Source: Inhella crocodyli (GTDB taxonomy: Bacteria; Pseudomonadota; Gammaproteobacteria; Burkholderiales; Burkholderiaceae_C). From it: a DNA stretch of 64,000 nucleotides. A program made the translations under genes and the position numbers. Positions 44,001-52,358 of the stretch are shown piece by piece (the stretch's first letter is position 1; every line of letters starts with the position of its first letter). Under the pieces are notes generated by a model. The model worked only from the letters and a program-made list of their open reading frames with translations, had not been told where the DNA came from and did not search any database. The stretch is from assembly GCF_004004565.1 (NCBI RefSeq), contig NZ_SACM01000002.1, positions 372,001 through 436,000 on the forward strand, in the 5' to 3' direction.

Positions 44001-45341
44001 TGCTGCCGTGTAGCCGCTGAATCGGGGCGCTTGAGACAGCGACCAATTGCAGTTGGCGTGCGAGGTGGCGCTCTTGTTCAAGGTCGCCGTCACGGTCAGG
44101 TTGCCGGCGCTCACAGGCGCTGTGATCGTGAAGGTGTCGTTGCTGCCACCGGCAGAGTACCCCGTGGTGCCGGTTTTGGCGTTGATGTTGGCGCGTATGG
44201 CGGTGGCCAAGGTGGAGGCGTTTCTCGTCAGCGCAGTGCTCACGCCTTGGAACAGATCCACGCCATTCACGATCAGGGAGCTCACGGCCACCTGCTGAGA
44301 GCTGCTGCAGCCCGACGACAGCGTGATGCGAACGCTCGGCGTGCTGGCTGGCACCGCAACGGTTCCCACGACCGAGTACTTCGTCGGGTAGCGGGCGTGC
44401 GTGTACGTCGATGTTCGGTTGGCTTGGCAGGAATAAGGGGCCGGGGTGGAGGCTCGCGCATTGGCGTCCGAGTTGCACCACCGCACGGGCGCAGGGACGG
44501 TGGCCGTTGCGCTGGATCCGTGCTGGCAATTGCGAAGGTTCTCGCTGTCGCAATACTCGCTGGGCACGATCCGGTAGTAATGCGGCCCGAACTTGCGGTT
44601 TTCTTTGGTGGCGGCATCGGGGCTGCCCACGGCGATCTGGCCTTCGCCTGTGGCCACCACCGCATTGAAGACCGTGTAATCGACACCGCCAATCCGCCCC
44701 GGCAGCACGTAGTTGCCGTTGCGCAGGCAGTCTGCGGCATTGGTCGTGGAGCACCAGGCCGTGTCGGGGTAGGCGGAGACCAAATTCCGCGTCGATGTTG
44801 ACTGGACCCCGTACTGGTCGTAAGGGACTGCCGTCCAATTCGAGGTGTTGGTGGCGTTCATCGACGGCCGCTCCGTGCCGTCGGCGTTCACGGCGGGCAG
44901 GTAGCGGATGGCCGGGTTGTAGGCTTGGCCATTGAAGTCGGCCGACAAGAAGGGCGGGTGCCCACGCTGGGAAAAAGTGCCTCGATCGATGTCCAGGCAG
45001 GTTGCGCTGTTTTGGGCGTTTTGGCAGCACAGGCTGGTGAAGCGGCCCGAGTAGAACGCACTCTCCAAGCCAGCGCCGGTGGACCGGCAGTTTTGACCGC
45101 TGCTCCCGTCGGAGCCCACGAAGTCGGGCGCGTAGTCCCAGTCCATCGAGCCCGAATCGTCCAAGATGAACATCAAGTTGGGCTTGACGCTGTTCAAGTT
45201 GCTCACCACCAAGGGTGAGGAAGCGATGTCGATCAGGCCCGATTGCGCCGGACTGGCCAGCAGCAATGCCGCGCACAGCCCCGCCACGGATTGCAAGACG
45301 GGACGCTGCAGGCGGACGTTGGAGTTCAGGAGTTTGCGCAT
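41052..45341 (-). CDS. pilY1: Type IV pilus tip adhesin / biogenesis factor PilY1
   Basis: Large secreted protein at the pilus tip that supports extension and surface adhesion. From ATG 45341 it has 1429 residues: signal peptide (about 1-34), a von Willebrand A-like domain with MIDAS motif DDSGSM (61-66), a Cys-rich middle region, and the C-terminal PilY1 beta-propeller with GANDGMLHAFDAETG and a calcium loop around FDINDNVGAPDFD (about 1180). About 100 residues (near 330-430) with serine-, threonine- and alanine-rich strands appear inserted in the first domain. The length is above that of P. aeruginosa PilY1 (about 1160). Last gene of the pilE-fimT-pilVWX-pilY1 operon; a 32-base gap separates it from pilX. 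Confidence 0.93.
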   Translation of the reverse strand: MRKLLNSNVRLQRPVLQSVAGLCAALLLASPAQSGLIDIASSPLVVSNLNSVKPNLMFILDDSGSMDWDYAPDFVGSDGSSGQNCRSTGAGLESAFYSGRFTSLCCQNAQNSATCLDIDRGTFSQRGHPPFLSADFNGQAYNPAIRYLPAVNADGTERPSMNATNTSNWTAVPYDQYGVQSTSTRNLVSAYPDTAWCSTTNAADCLRNGNYVLPGRIGGVDYTVFNAVVATGEGQIAVGSPDAATKENRKFGPHYYRIVPSEYCDSENLRNCQHGSSATATVPAPVRWCNSDANARASTPAPYSCQANRTSTYTHARYPTKYSVVGTVAVPASTPSVRITLSSGCSSSQQVAVSSLIVNGVDLFQGVSTALTRNASTLATAIRANINAKTGTTGYSAGGSNDTFTITAPVSAGNLTVTATLNKSATSHANCNWSLSQAPRFSGYTAASTGTFQGRFERVDILPDTTYPKGQGRSDCAGDSCTYEEEMTNFANWYAYYKTRMQSMKSSASRAFVGVGDNRRVGYTTLNKNVTYDWLNVDTFTGTHKSNWFAKMRAAAPSGATPLKATLSQAGRYFGGVLKNTTIDGVTVSDPMQYSCQTNYTLLSTDGYWNESTNPIKLDGSNVGDQDSALEFALKDRVPVSNTLADAAAYYRNTDLRTTSNCTGAVGVDVCGNSTDPNTPDERQFMRTFTLGLGINGFMQFKSNYENDNSGDFYAVKNGLTPNAAGGVCTWQTSGACTWPAPANNSQQNVDDLWHAAVNGEGKYFSARDPAALYSGLYEALKLIDTRESSTAAATTSNPNITAGDNQIFVSSFKSGEWTGELLGKRIDVDTGDVMATSAQDWSASTLLNSNTNRRVLMFDGDSASSTKLKAFDWDVMTSSERAYFQLPHITATGRALSQFCALGPYCVSLADQAAKAGEQLVDYIAGARSQEGQPSEVEKAFRQRVSLLGDVVNSEAVYVGAPALGLTESGYAAYKSAQSGRAKMVYIGANDGMLHAFDAETGVEQWAYVPTAVLPNLYKLADKEYSGKHQYFVDATATVADVKISGQWRTVLVSGLGAGGRSYFALDVTDPANPRALWEFTDTNLGYTFGKPEIGKLENGTWVALVASGYNNVNTGDGKGYLYVLNVATGAIIRTIGTNQGSTSTPAGLAHIRGWFEDGETDATIKRVYGGDNLGNVWRFDINDNVGAPDFDAQRLATLRNASNAVQPVTSRPELGQVGPYVMVFVGTGRYMGSSDLTDTTTQSIYGIKDRLTAEDYGNVRDSANAFVRQTLALGTCPASATSCSAAESVRTVPSPEPVNLATNGGWYVDLPVSSERVNTDPVLALGTLIVTSNIITEGDVCKVGGSSWLNFIDYSTGATVPTALGVAGVYLNNGIGSRSTVGMLPGGQLRSYTTVSNRPRGPEVNSPPFNANAGGIKRHSWRDLSGN

Positions 45342-45373
45342 GACAACCTCACAACAAGGGGGAGACGCGGACG

Positions 45374-46024
45374 TCAGAGGGAAACGATCGACTGGTGGAA
45401 GGCCACGGTGTTGCGCGGTCCGGCCACCCGAACGGTGATGCGGTAATAGATGCGGCCGGGCAGCTTCAGCTTGACACCGGCGCCCTTGCTGCTCGTTTCG
45501 ACCGAGCTGCTCTGAACGGGCTGGCCTTCGCAATTGCCCGAGACCAAGGGATCACCTTCTGCCGCACAGAGTCGTTGGATGATGTACCCCACCGTGTTGC
45601 CGGCCGCATCGGTGGGCAAGGTGTTGACCCAGTTGCCAGCAACCGCCACTTGCTGCCAAAACTGTTCCCAAGTCTGTTGCACCGTCGGGTCCGGGTCTTG
45701 GCGCTGGGCCTGGTAGGCCACCGGCTGTCCTGCGCCGATTTCCTTGGTGGTGAACAAGGTGTTCGCTGGCACGTTTTGCGACACCCAAAGTCGCGATTGC
45801 TGCTCCAGCCAGGCAATGGCCGTTTCGGTGCCAATCTCTGCAGAAGCCGCCGCCGATTGTTGGAACGCAAGGTTGCCCGCAACTCGGTTGCTCGTGAGCA
45901 CCGAGCGCATCAGGGCGATGGCCGCCAGGGACATCGCAACCAGCACGATGATCGACAGCAACAAGACCATGCCGCCTTGGCGCTTGCGCATGGTCGAGCG
46001 CTGGAGGGTGGAGGGGGTCAACAT
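45374..46024 (-). CDS. pilX: Type IV pilus minor pilin PilX
   Basis: Minor pilin of the priming complex. ATG 46024 overlaps the pilW stop by seven bases (ATGTTGA) and gives 216 residues; a second ATG at 45991 begins MRKRQGG. The prepilin site is QGG-MVLLLSIIVLVAM; Leu stands where other pilins have Glu at +5, as is usual for PilX. The rest has the PilX-type sequence with GNLAFQQSAAASAEIGTE after the helix and a Cys pair (LCAAEGDPLVSGNC). Precedes pilY1. Confidence 0.9.
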   Translation of the reverse strand: MLTPSTLQRSTMRKRQGGMVLLLSIIVLVAMSLAAIALMRSVLTSNRVAGNLAFQQSAAASAEIGTETAIAWLEQQSRLWVSQNVPANTLFTTKEIGAGQPVAYQAQRQDPDPTVQQTWEQFWQQVAVAGNWVNTLPTDAAGNTVGYIIQRLCAAEGDPLVSGNCEGQPVQSSSVETSSKGAGVKLKLPGRIYYRITVRVAGPRNTVAFHQSIVSL

Positions 46025-47049
46025 CCGGTGATCACTCCTTGCCAGGTGACGTTTCGCAGGGCCACCGTGCTTTCGAAGGTCTTGTAGCGGTAGCGCTGCC
46101 AGTCCGCATTGCCAGACAAGTCGATGGCCGCACCGGAGGCGCCCGACCATGCAGGCGCCGCCGCGGTGACCGTTTCCTTCTCCAGTTGACCGTTGCGCAA
46201 CACGAGCGAAAGGCGCAACACCGGCCGGCGATACCAACTGCAAGCCGTGTTGTTGTTGGTTTGGTCGAAGGTGTCGACCACGCTGTCCATGGTTGCCGAG
46301 CTGTCAACCCCGTACTGGGCACGCAGGCTCACCACGCCATCGGCCAATTCGGTCCAGTTGGCAGCTGCGGCCGACGTGCAGTCCCGGGTCAGGAAGTCGC
46401 ACACGACCAATCGCCCGTTCGAGACCCGGTACACCTGAATCACGGGGGCTCGACCCCAGTTGTGCAGTGCGCCATTGGCCACGCCGGCTGCGCCGACGTC
46501 GACGCTGACGGTCGAACCGGCAGGTGGGCCATTCACTTGCGTCAGCGCGACGTTGCAAGCCACGCCGCGGTTCTGGGGGGTGGCCACCACAAAGTCCTCG
46601 TCGATAAAGGCCTGCGGTGCCGCGACCAAGTAGGTGGTGCCCGCTGGTTGGGCCTGGATGCGGGTGCCTTCGGGCGAACCGATGCCCGTGCCGTACACCA
46701 CCCGCAGGGTGTCGGTGTTGGCGTCACCCGCCGGCACGGTGGGGTCGTTGATGAAGACGCCCGACAGGTTTGTGACCGTGCGCCCGTTGGGCATGGTCAA
46801 GGTGCAGCCGAGCAAATTGGCGTGGCTCAAGCCTTGACCCGCTTGACGCAGGTCCCGTTGAAGCAGGCTCATGGCGATGGCGCCGGTGGTGCCGGCATCG
46901 TCGCCGCCGGTGGTGGTGCGCCGTTGGCCCTCAAAGACCTGGAACACTTGCATGATGACGATCACCGCGATCAGGGCCACGGCCACGCCGACCATGAGCT
47001 CGATCAGGCTGAAGCCTCGTTGCGCGCGAGGGGACGGGATGCGGTTCAT
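46018..47049 (-). CDS. pilW: Type IV pilus minor pilin PilW
   Basis: Minor pilin of the priming complex. It has 343 residues from ATG 47049, with prepilin site QRG-FSLIELMVGVAVAL (Glu at +5) and the PilW features GQGLSHANLLGC and paired Cys in LVVCDFLTRDC. The start shares one base with the pilV stop (TGATG). Length is typical for PilW (270-370). Confidence 0.92.
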   Translation of the reverse strand: MNRIPSPRAQRGFSLIELMVGVAVALIAVIVIMQVFQVFEGQRRTTTGGDDAGTTGAIAMSLLQRDLRQAGQGLSHANLLGCTLTMPNGRTVTNLSGVFINDPTVPAGDANTDTLRVVYGTGIGSPEGTRIQAQPAGTTYLVAAPQAFIDEDFVVATPQNRGVACNVALTQVNGPPAGSTVSVDVGAAGVANGALHNWGRAPVIQVYRVSNGRLVVCDFLTRDCTSAAAANWTELADGVVSLRAQYGVDSSATMDSVVDTFDQTNNNTACSWYRRPVLRLSLVLRNGQLEKETVTAAAPAWSGASGAAIDLSGNADWQRYRYKTFESTVALRNVTWQGVITGC

Positions 47050-47537
47050 CAACGAATCTCCGTCACCATGGTGTAGTTGCGAACCGGATCGGCCGTGGTG
47101 TCGGATGGCATGCGCCACCGCACCGTGATCGTGATGCGAGAACTCGCCGTGATGCCGACTCCGGGTGCCGACGCTGGCAGCGGATTGACCTGCTGGACAT
47201 CCACGATCGGTGCGTAGGTGCCCACTTGGGGCAAGGTCGCCGCCACGCGGGCTCGCCAAGCGGCGTAGCCCGCCCCGGCGTTGTCACTGTCAAATTGGGC
47301 TTGCAGCGTTGCGAAGTCGCGCGGGCCGGACCACATTTGGCCCACCAGTTCGTTGGCCAGCAGCGACGCGTCGGCCCGGGCCTTTGCCATGCCCGACTGC
47401 TGCACGGCGTTTGCTTGCAATCCCACCAAGCCGAGGATCCCGACGGCAAAGATCAAGATGGCCACCAGAACCTCCAGCAGCATGAAGCCTTGTTGGGCCT
47501 GCAGGCCGCTGCGGTGGCGTGGATGGATGGCTAGCAT
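47049..47537 (-). CDS. pilV: Type IV pilus minor pilin PilV
   Basis: Minor pilin. It has 162 residues from ATG 47537, with prepilin site QQG-FMLLEVLVAILIFAVG (Glu at +5) and the PilV continuation LGLVGLQANAVQQS. It overlaps the fimT stop by seven bases (ATGCTAG). The 12-residue leader before the cleavage glycine is longer than average but within the range of minor pilins. Confidence 0.92.
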   Translation of the reverse strand: MLAIHPRHRSGLQAQQGFMLLEVLVAILIFAVGILGLVGLQANAVQQSGMAKARADASLLANELVGQMWSGPRDFATLQAQFDSDNAGAGYAAWRARVAATLPQVGTYAPIVDVQQVNPLPASAPGVGITASSRITITVRWRMPSDTTADPVRNYTMVTEIR

Positions 47538-48160
47538 CGCTGGGGATCTCCAATTGGGACGCTGTCGCTGCACATGCGGACTTGACCCGCGGGCGAGACC
47601 AAGACGCGCAGGCAGGTCAAATCGCCGCCCGACTCTCGACACTGGTTGGTGTTGGCCCCAGTCACCGCAAACTCGATTTCGCCGCTGGGCACGGGCGTCA
47701 AGCGCCCCAAGCCATTGAACACAACCTCCGTGATCGCTCGGTTCGCTGCGGACCCTTCCACCCGGGTGCTGCCAGTGCCATCCCTGGCGGGTTTCTTTTG
47801 AAGGATGCTGGGTGCCGCAGGGGTGTCGTTGATCGGGTTCAACTGGCAATTGCCTTCTACCGAGTCGTCCGCCGCGTCGACCAAATCCACCACCCAATTC
47901 GATCCGATGCTGGTGCGTTGGCAAGTGGCGGACAAGTCGGTGACCAACTGAAACCGCACGCTGGCGTTTCGTGCCGTCGCTTCCGCCCGGCTGTACTGCA
48001 GGCCCGAAAGAATCGATTCCGCGGTGCCACGGATGCGAATGTTGTCCATCCAGGTGGCGAATGCAGGGACGCCCCAGGCAATCATCACGCCAAGGATGGT
48101 GACAACCACCATGGCTTCGATGACGGTGAAGCCGCGACGGGGTGAGGCGCGCATCAGCAT
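47531..48160 (-). CDS. fimT: Type IV pilus minor pilin FimT/FimU (GspH-like)
   Basis: Minor pilin with a GspH/FimT domain, 209 residues from ATG 48160; the ATG two codons later is an alternative. Prepilin site RRG-FTVIEAMVVVTILG (Glu at +5), then the FimT family segment SGLQYSRAEATARNASVRF. The C-terminal region has four cysteines, probably two disulfides. Overlaps the pilE stop by seven bases (ATGCTGA). FimT in naturally competent species binds DNA; whether this one does cannot be judged. Confidence 0.9.
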   Translation of the reverse strand: MLMRASPRRGFTVIEAMVVVTILGVMIAWGVPAFATWMDNIRIRGTAESILSGLQYSRAEATARNASVRFQLVTDLSATCQRTSIGSNWVVDLVDAADDSVEGNCQLNPINDTPAAPSILQKKPARDGTGSTRVEGSAANRAITEVVFNGLGRLTPVPSGEIEFAVTGANTNQCRESGGDLTCLRVLVSPAGQVRMCSDSVPIGDPQRC

Positions 48161-48597
48161 TGCCCGTTCTTCTTGGTGACCCAGCACCCGGCGGTTTGGG
48201 TCCATCCGGTTGGCAGCGAGGGCGACGACTTCACGTTGGCCTGCGTCACCGTGTACCGAAAGCCCGCCATCTGGCCCTTGCCAACGGCCTGAAGCGTGTA
48301 CGTCGTGGCATTTGGTAAGCCATCGCAAGAAAAATCAAAGTACTGGCTGGACGAGGAGTCGAGCGTGCAAGGCGGCGCGTTTTCGTAGGTGCGGGTGTCT
48401 TGGTAGTACTGCTCCATGCGCACTTGTCGGGCCGCCAGCCCGCTGGTGGCTTCCGGAATCTTGGCTCGGACCACGTAGTCGGTGTAGGCCGGCACGGCCA
48501 CGGCGGCCAGGATCGTCACGATCACCACGGCCACCATGATTTCCATCAGGGTGAAGCCGCGCTGCGAAGCGGGGTGGGAGCGGTGGGTCAGGGACAT
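48154..48597 (-). CDS. pilE: Type IV minor pilin PilE
   Basis: Pilin-like protein at the head of the minor pilin operon, 147 residues from ATG 48597 with AAAGGA as ribosome-binding site. Prepilin site QRG-FTLMEIMVAVVIVTIL (Glu at +5), then AVAVPAYTDYVVRAKIPEA, a PilE/ComP-like continuation, and a C-terminal disulfide loop between Cys residues (CWVTKKNGQC). Because it leads fimT-pilVWX-pilY1 it is the PilE minor pilin, not the major pilin. A 248-base gap separates it from the divergent mlaF; no clear promoter elements were identified there. Confidence 0.9.
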   Translation of the reverse strand: MSLTHRSHPASQRGFTLMEIMVAVVIVTILAAVAVPAYTDYVVRAKIPEATSGLAARQVRMEQYYQDTRTYENAPPCTLDSSSSQYFDFSCDGLPNATTYTLQAVGKGQMAGFRYTVTQANVKSSPSLPTGWTQTAGCWVTKKNGQC

Positions 48598-48845
48598 GGG
48601 ATTCCTTTCGGCTGTGGGGATTGTCAAAAACCGGTCCGCATTCGGCCATGCCGCTCGTCGCTGCGGGCCGATCGCTGATCGGTTCGGGGGGTGGTTCGTG
48701 TGCGCTATTTCACAGGCGAACCCCGGGGATAGAGGGCGATGCCAATCCCGCGCTTCGCTTGCCCATCCGTGTTTCCCCCTATCATCCGCGCCTTCGCGGG
48801 GCGGGGACGCCCGGCCTCTTCAGCCATCCGAATGGGCGAACCTGC

Positions 48846-49655
48846 TTGAGCAACGACACCCTGATCGAGATCGACAACGTCACGTTCGGCTACGACGCGA
48901 GCCGGACGATTTTGTCCAACGTCTCGCTGAAGTTTCCACGCGGCAAGGTCACGGCCATTTTGGGCGGGTCGGGCTGCGGCAAGACGACCCTGATGCGGCT
49001 CATCGGTGGCGTGTACGCCCCGACTTCTGGACGCGTCGTGTTCGATGGCGAAGTGATCGACACGCGCAACAAGGCGCAGTTGTTCAAGCTCCGCCGCCGC
49101 CTGGGCATGCTGTTTCAGTTCGGGGCCTTGTTCACGGACTTGTCGGTCTACGACAACGTGGCGTTTCCGTTGCGGGAGCACACCGACCTGCCAGAGCCCA
49201 TGATCCGCGACATCGTGTTGATGAAGCTCAACGCAGTGGGGCTGCGCGGCGCAGCGGGGCTGAAGATCTCCGAAGTCTCGGGAGGCATGGCGCGTCGCAT
49301 CGCTTTGGCACGCGCCATTGCCCTGGATCCCGAACTCATCATGTACGACGAGCCCTTCGCGGGGCTCGACCTCATCAGCATGGGTGTGGCCGCCAAGTTG
49401 ATTCGAACCCTCAACGACGTGACGGGAGCGACTTCGCTGGTGGTCAGCCACGACGTGCCCGAATGCATGGCCATCAGCGATCACGTGGTGTTGTTGGCGG
49501 CAGGCGGTCGGATCGTGGCGCAAGGCACCCCGGCGGAGTTGATGGCCTCGACTGACCCGGAAACGCGCCAGTTCGTCCGGGGCGAGCCCGATGGGCCGGT
49601 CAAGTTCCATTTCCCAGCGCCGGCCATGGGCGTGGATTTCGGGGTGGCGTCATGA
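48846..49655 (+). CDS. mlaF: Phospholipid transport ATPase MlaF
   Basis: ATPase of the MlaFEDB complex that moves phospholipids between the membranes to keep outer-membrane lipid asymmetry. No ATG fits; TTG 48846 gives 269 residues, the normal MlaF size, and the frame further upstream looks non-coding. Walker A GGSGCGKTT (residues 40-48), signature EVSGGMARRIALARAIA, Walker B LIMYDEPFAGLD, and the H-loop in SHDVPE. A C-terminal extension of about 20 residues is consistent with the MlaF tail that binds the partner subunit. Overlaps mlaE by four bases. Confidence 0.92.
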   Translation: MSNDTLIEIDNVTFGYDASRTILSNVSLKFPRGKVTAILGGSGCGKTTLMRLIGGVYAPTSGRVVFDGEVIDTRNKAQLFKLRRRLGMLFQFGALFTDLSVYDNVAFPLREHTDLPEPMIRDIVLMKLNAVGLRGAAGLKISEVSGGMARRIALARAIALDPELIMYDEPFAGLDLISMGVAAKLIRTLNDVTGATSLVVSHDVPECMAISDHVVLLAAGGRIVAQGTPAELMASTDPETRQFVRGEPDGPVKFHFPAPAMGVDFGVAS

Positions 49656-50434
49656 GCGACTGGTTGGCCCGCTGGGGCGCGACGGCCTTGGATCAACTGC
49701 GTGGCTGGGGCCATGCGGCCTTTTTCGTGTGGGAAGTTCTGAAGGCGACTCCAGCGTCCTTGCGACGCTTTGGGTTGGTGGTGGCGCAGGTCCACGCCAT
49801 TGGCAACCGGTCCCTCGTCATCATCATGGCGTCCGGCCTGGCGGTGGGCTTTGTGCTCGCCCTGCAGATGTACTACGCGCTCGTGACCTACGGGGCGGCG
49901 GAAAGCTTGGGCTTGATCGTCAATTTGGCCCTGGTGCGCGAGTTGGGTCCGGTGGTAACTGCCCTGCTGTTTGCGGGGCGTGCGGGAACCTCGTTGACCG
50001 CAGAGATTGGCCTGATGAAGGCGGGCGAGCAGTTGGCAGCGATGGAATTGATGGCCATCGACCCCAAGGCTCGCGTGCTGTCGCCCCGCTTGCTGGGGGG
50101 CATCGTCTCCATGCCGATCTTGGCGGTGCTGTTCTCGTCCGTCGGCATCTTGGGCGCCTACGTGGTGGCGGTCCAACTCATTGGCATTGACGCGGGCAAC
50201 TTCTGGTCGATCATGCAGTCGCAAGTGGACGTGTGGCGCGACGTGGGCAACGGCCTGGTGAAGGCCTGTGTGTTCGGCGTCATTTGCACGGTGGTCGCGC
50301 TCTACCAAGGTCACGAGACCGAAGCCACGCCCGAGGGCGTGGCCTACGCAACGACGCGCACGGTGGTGATTGCGTCTCTCTGGGTGCTGGGCATGGACTT
50401 CGTGCTCACCGCCCTCATGTTTTCAACGCCCTGA
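49652..50434 (+). CDS. mlaE: Phospholipid transport permease MlaE
   Basis: Inner-membrane permease of the Mla complex. It has 260 residues with an interfacial N-terminal helix and five or six membrane helices, including the family segments LVRELGPVVTALLFAGRAGTSLTAEIG and MKAGEQLAAMELMAIDP, which hold the conserved Glu residues of the MlaE family. ATGA overlap with mlaF; 27 bases to mlaD. Confidence 0.95.
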   Translation: MSDWLARWGATALDQLRGWGHAAFFVWEVLKATPASLRRFGLVVAQVHAIGNRSLVIIMASGLAVGFVLALQMYYALVTYGAAESLGLIVNLALVRELGPVVTALLFAGRAGTSLTAEIGLMKAGEQLAAMELMAIDPKARVLSPRLLGGIVSMPILAVLFSSVGILGAYVVAVQLIGIDAGNFWSIMQSQVDVWRDVGNGLVKACVFGVICTVVALYQGHETEATPEGVAYATTRTVVIASLWVLGMDFVLTALMFSTP

Positions 50435-50461
50435 GCCAGGGCGCGGGTGGGAGCGAACGGA

Positions 50462-50935
50462 ATGAACAAACGAAGCATCGAAGTGGGCGTGGGCCTGTTT
50501 GTGCTGCTGGGCCTGCTGGGCTTGGTGTTTCTGGCCTTAAAGGCGGCCAATTTGGGCAGTGCCAGCGGTGGCGATGTGTACGCCGTGAGCGCCAAATTCG
50601 ACAACATTGGCGGCTTGAAAGTGCGTGCGCCGGTCCGCATGGCCGGCGTGACGGTCGGTCGCGTGACGTCCATCAGCCTGGACCCCAAGACCTTTCAGGG
50701 TTTGGTGAAGATGGACATCGACAAGGCCTACCAGTTCCCGAAGGACACCTCGGCGAAGATCCTGACTGCCGGGTTGTTGGGCGACCAGTACGTGGGCCTG
50801 GAGCCTGGCGCTGACGAGAAGAACCTGGCGGCAGGCGACGCCATCAAGCTGACGCAATCGGCCGTGGTGCTGGAAAACCTGATCGGTCAGTTCCTCTACA
50901 ACAAGGCCGCCGACGGCGGGAGTGAGACCAAGTGA
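50462..50935 (+). CDS. mlaD: Phospholipid-binding MCE protein MlaD
   Basis: Inner-membrane-anchored MCE protein that forms the hexameric periplasmic ring of the Mla transporter. It has 157 residues from ATG 50462: a membrane helix (about 8-28), the MCE domain with AKFDNIGGLKVRAPVRMAGVTVG, and a C-terminal helix (VVLENLIGQFLYNKA) that forms the hydrophobic pore. Overlaps mlaA by four bases (GTGA). Confidence 0.95.
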   Translation: MNKRSIEVGVGLFVLLGLLGLVFLALKAANLGSASGGDVYAVSAKFDNIGGLKVRAPVRMAGVTVGRVTSISLDPKTFQGLVKMDIDKAYQFPKDTSAKILTAGLLGDQYVGLEPGADEKNLAAGDAIKLTQSAVVLENLIGQFLYNKAADGGSETK

Positions 50936-51657
50936 AGCGCACGGGCGCGGTTCTCGCGCTGGTGCTCGGGCTGAGCGGTTGTGCGAACGTTGCGCCACCC
51001 GCCGGCGATCGCCACCCGCAAGACCCCTACGAGGCGATGAACCGAAAGGTCTTCGCCTTCAACGAGCGGCTGGACACCCGATTGCTCAAGCCCACCGCAC
51101 AGGCCTACGAAAAGTCGGTGCCTGCGCCGGTGCGTGAAGGGGTCCGCAACTTTTTCGGCAACTTGGGCGACGCCTGGTCCGCGGTCAATTGGCTCTTGCA
51201 GGGCGAGTTCAACAAGGGCGTCGAACAGGGGGCGCGTTTTGCCTGGAACACGACCTTGGGCCTGGCCGGCGTGTTCGATGTGAGCACGCACTTTGGCTTG
51301 GAGAAACGCAGCCAGGATTTCGGTCAAACCTTGGGTACTTGGGGTGTCGAGCAGGGCGCGTACTTGGTGCTGCCGGTGTTGGGGCCGTCCAGCCTGCGCG
51401 ATGCGGTGGCTTTGCCGGTGAACACCATGGCCGGCAACGGCTACTGGTTCGACAGCCGGACGACTCAGATCGCTGTGCAAGCGCTGGACGTGATCAGCCT
51501 GCGAGCCAGCCTGCTGAAGGCGGGTGACTTGGTGGAGGGCATCGCCTTGGACAAGTACACCTTCTTCCGGGATGCCTACTTGCAGCGCCGCGCCACCAAG
51601 CCAAAAACCAAGGCCGATGACGACGATTTCGAGGTTCTGCCAGACGCCAAGCCTTGA
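50932..51657 (+). CDS. mlaA: Outer-membrane lipoprotein MlaA (VacJ)
   Basis: Outer-membrane lipoprotein that removes phospholipids from the outer leaflet together with porins. It has 241 residues from GTG 50932, lipobox LSGC (Cys17), and the VacJ motifs DPYEAMNRKVFAFNE, NFFGNLGDAWSAVN and LPVLGPSSLRDAVA. An acidic tail (KADDDDFEVL) ends it. In Escherichia coli mlaA lies apart, while betaproteobacteria often keep it inside the operon as here. Confidence 0.95.
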   Translation: MKRTGAVLALVLGLSGCANVAPPAGDRHPQDPYEAMNRKVFAFNERLDTRLLKPTAQAYEKSVPAPVREGVRNFFGNLGDAWSAVNWLLQGEFNKGVEQGARFAWNTTLGLAGVFDVSTHFGLEKRSQDFGQTLGTWGVEQGAYLVLPVLGPSSLRDAVALPVNTMAGNGYWFDSRTTQIAVQALDVISLRASLLKAGDLVEGIALDKYTFFRDAYLQRRATKPKTKADDDDFEVLPDAKP

Positions 51658-51712
51658 GCCTGTGCACGCGGCCTTGGTTGCAGCCGTTGAGGGCTCGATT
51701 CATCACCACCCC

Positions 51713-52357
51713 ATGCAAAAGACCATGAACACCTTCGCCACATCCCTTCGTCGTTGGGCTTTCGCCCTGAGCGCCGGCTTGGCGGTGCACCTCAGCGGCA
51801 TGGCCGCCGACAACAGCACCGCCGATGGTTTGGTTCGACAACTCTCCACGGAGGTGGTGGAGGCGGTCAAGGCCGACAAGGCGATCCAAGCGGGCGACCT
51901 GGGGAAGATCCAGGCCTTGGTTGACACCAAGGTGCTGCCCCATGTGAACTTCAAGCGCTTGACGGCTTCGTCCGTGGGGCGCTACTGGCGCCAGGCCACG
52001 CCCGAGCAGCAAGAGCGCTTGCAGGCGGAGTTCCGCACGCTATTGATGCGCACTTACGCCGGGGCATTGGCCCAGGTGAAGGACCAGCAATTGGCCTTCC
52101 GGCCTCTGCGCGCCGCACCCGAAGACACCGAGGTGGTGGTTCAGACCCAAGTGCGTGGCAAGGGCGACCCCATTCAGTTGGACTACCGACTGGAAAAGAC
52201 CGACAAAGGCTGGTTCATCTACGACATGAACGTGCTGGGCATTTGGCTGGGTGACCAGTACCGCAGCAGCTTCGCGCAAGAGATTTCGGCCAAAGGCATC
52301 GACGGCCTGATCAAGACCTTGGCTGAACGCAACGCCAAAGCCGGCAAGGGCGCCTGA
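51713..52357 (+). CDS. mlaC: Periplasmic phospholipid carrier MlaC
   Basis: Soluble periplasmic protein that carries phospholipids between MlaA and MlaFEDB. ATG 51713 gives 214 residues (ATG 51725 is an alternative); signal peptide to about AMAA, then the MlaC domain with ALVDTKVLPHVNFKRLTASSVGRYWRQATPEQQ and the C-terminal YRSSFAQEISAKGIDGLI, both characteristic. A 55-base gap separates it from mlaA and one base from mlaB. Confidence 0.94.
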   Translation: MQKTMNTFATSLRRWAFALSAGLAVHLSGMAADNSTADGLVRQLSTEVVEAVKADKAIQAGDLGKIQALVDTKVLPHVNFKRLTASSVGRYWRQATPEQQERLQAEFRTLLMRTYAGALAQVKDQQLAFRPLRAAPEDTEVVVQTQVRGKGDPIQLDYRLEKTDKGWFIYDMNVLGIWLGDQYRSSFAQEISAKGIDGLIKTLAERNAKAGKGA

Positions 52358-52358
52358 G

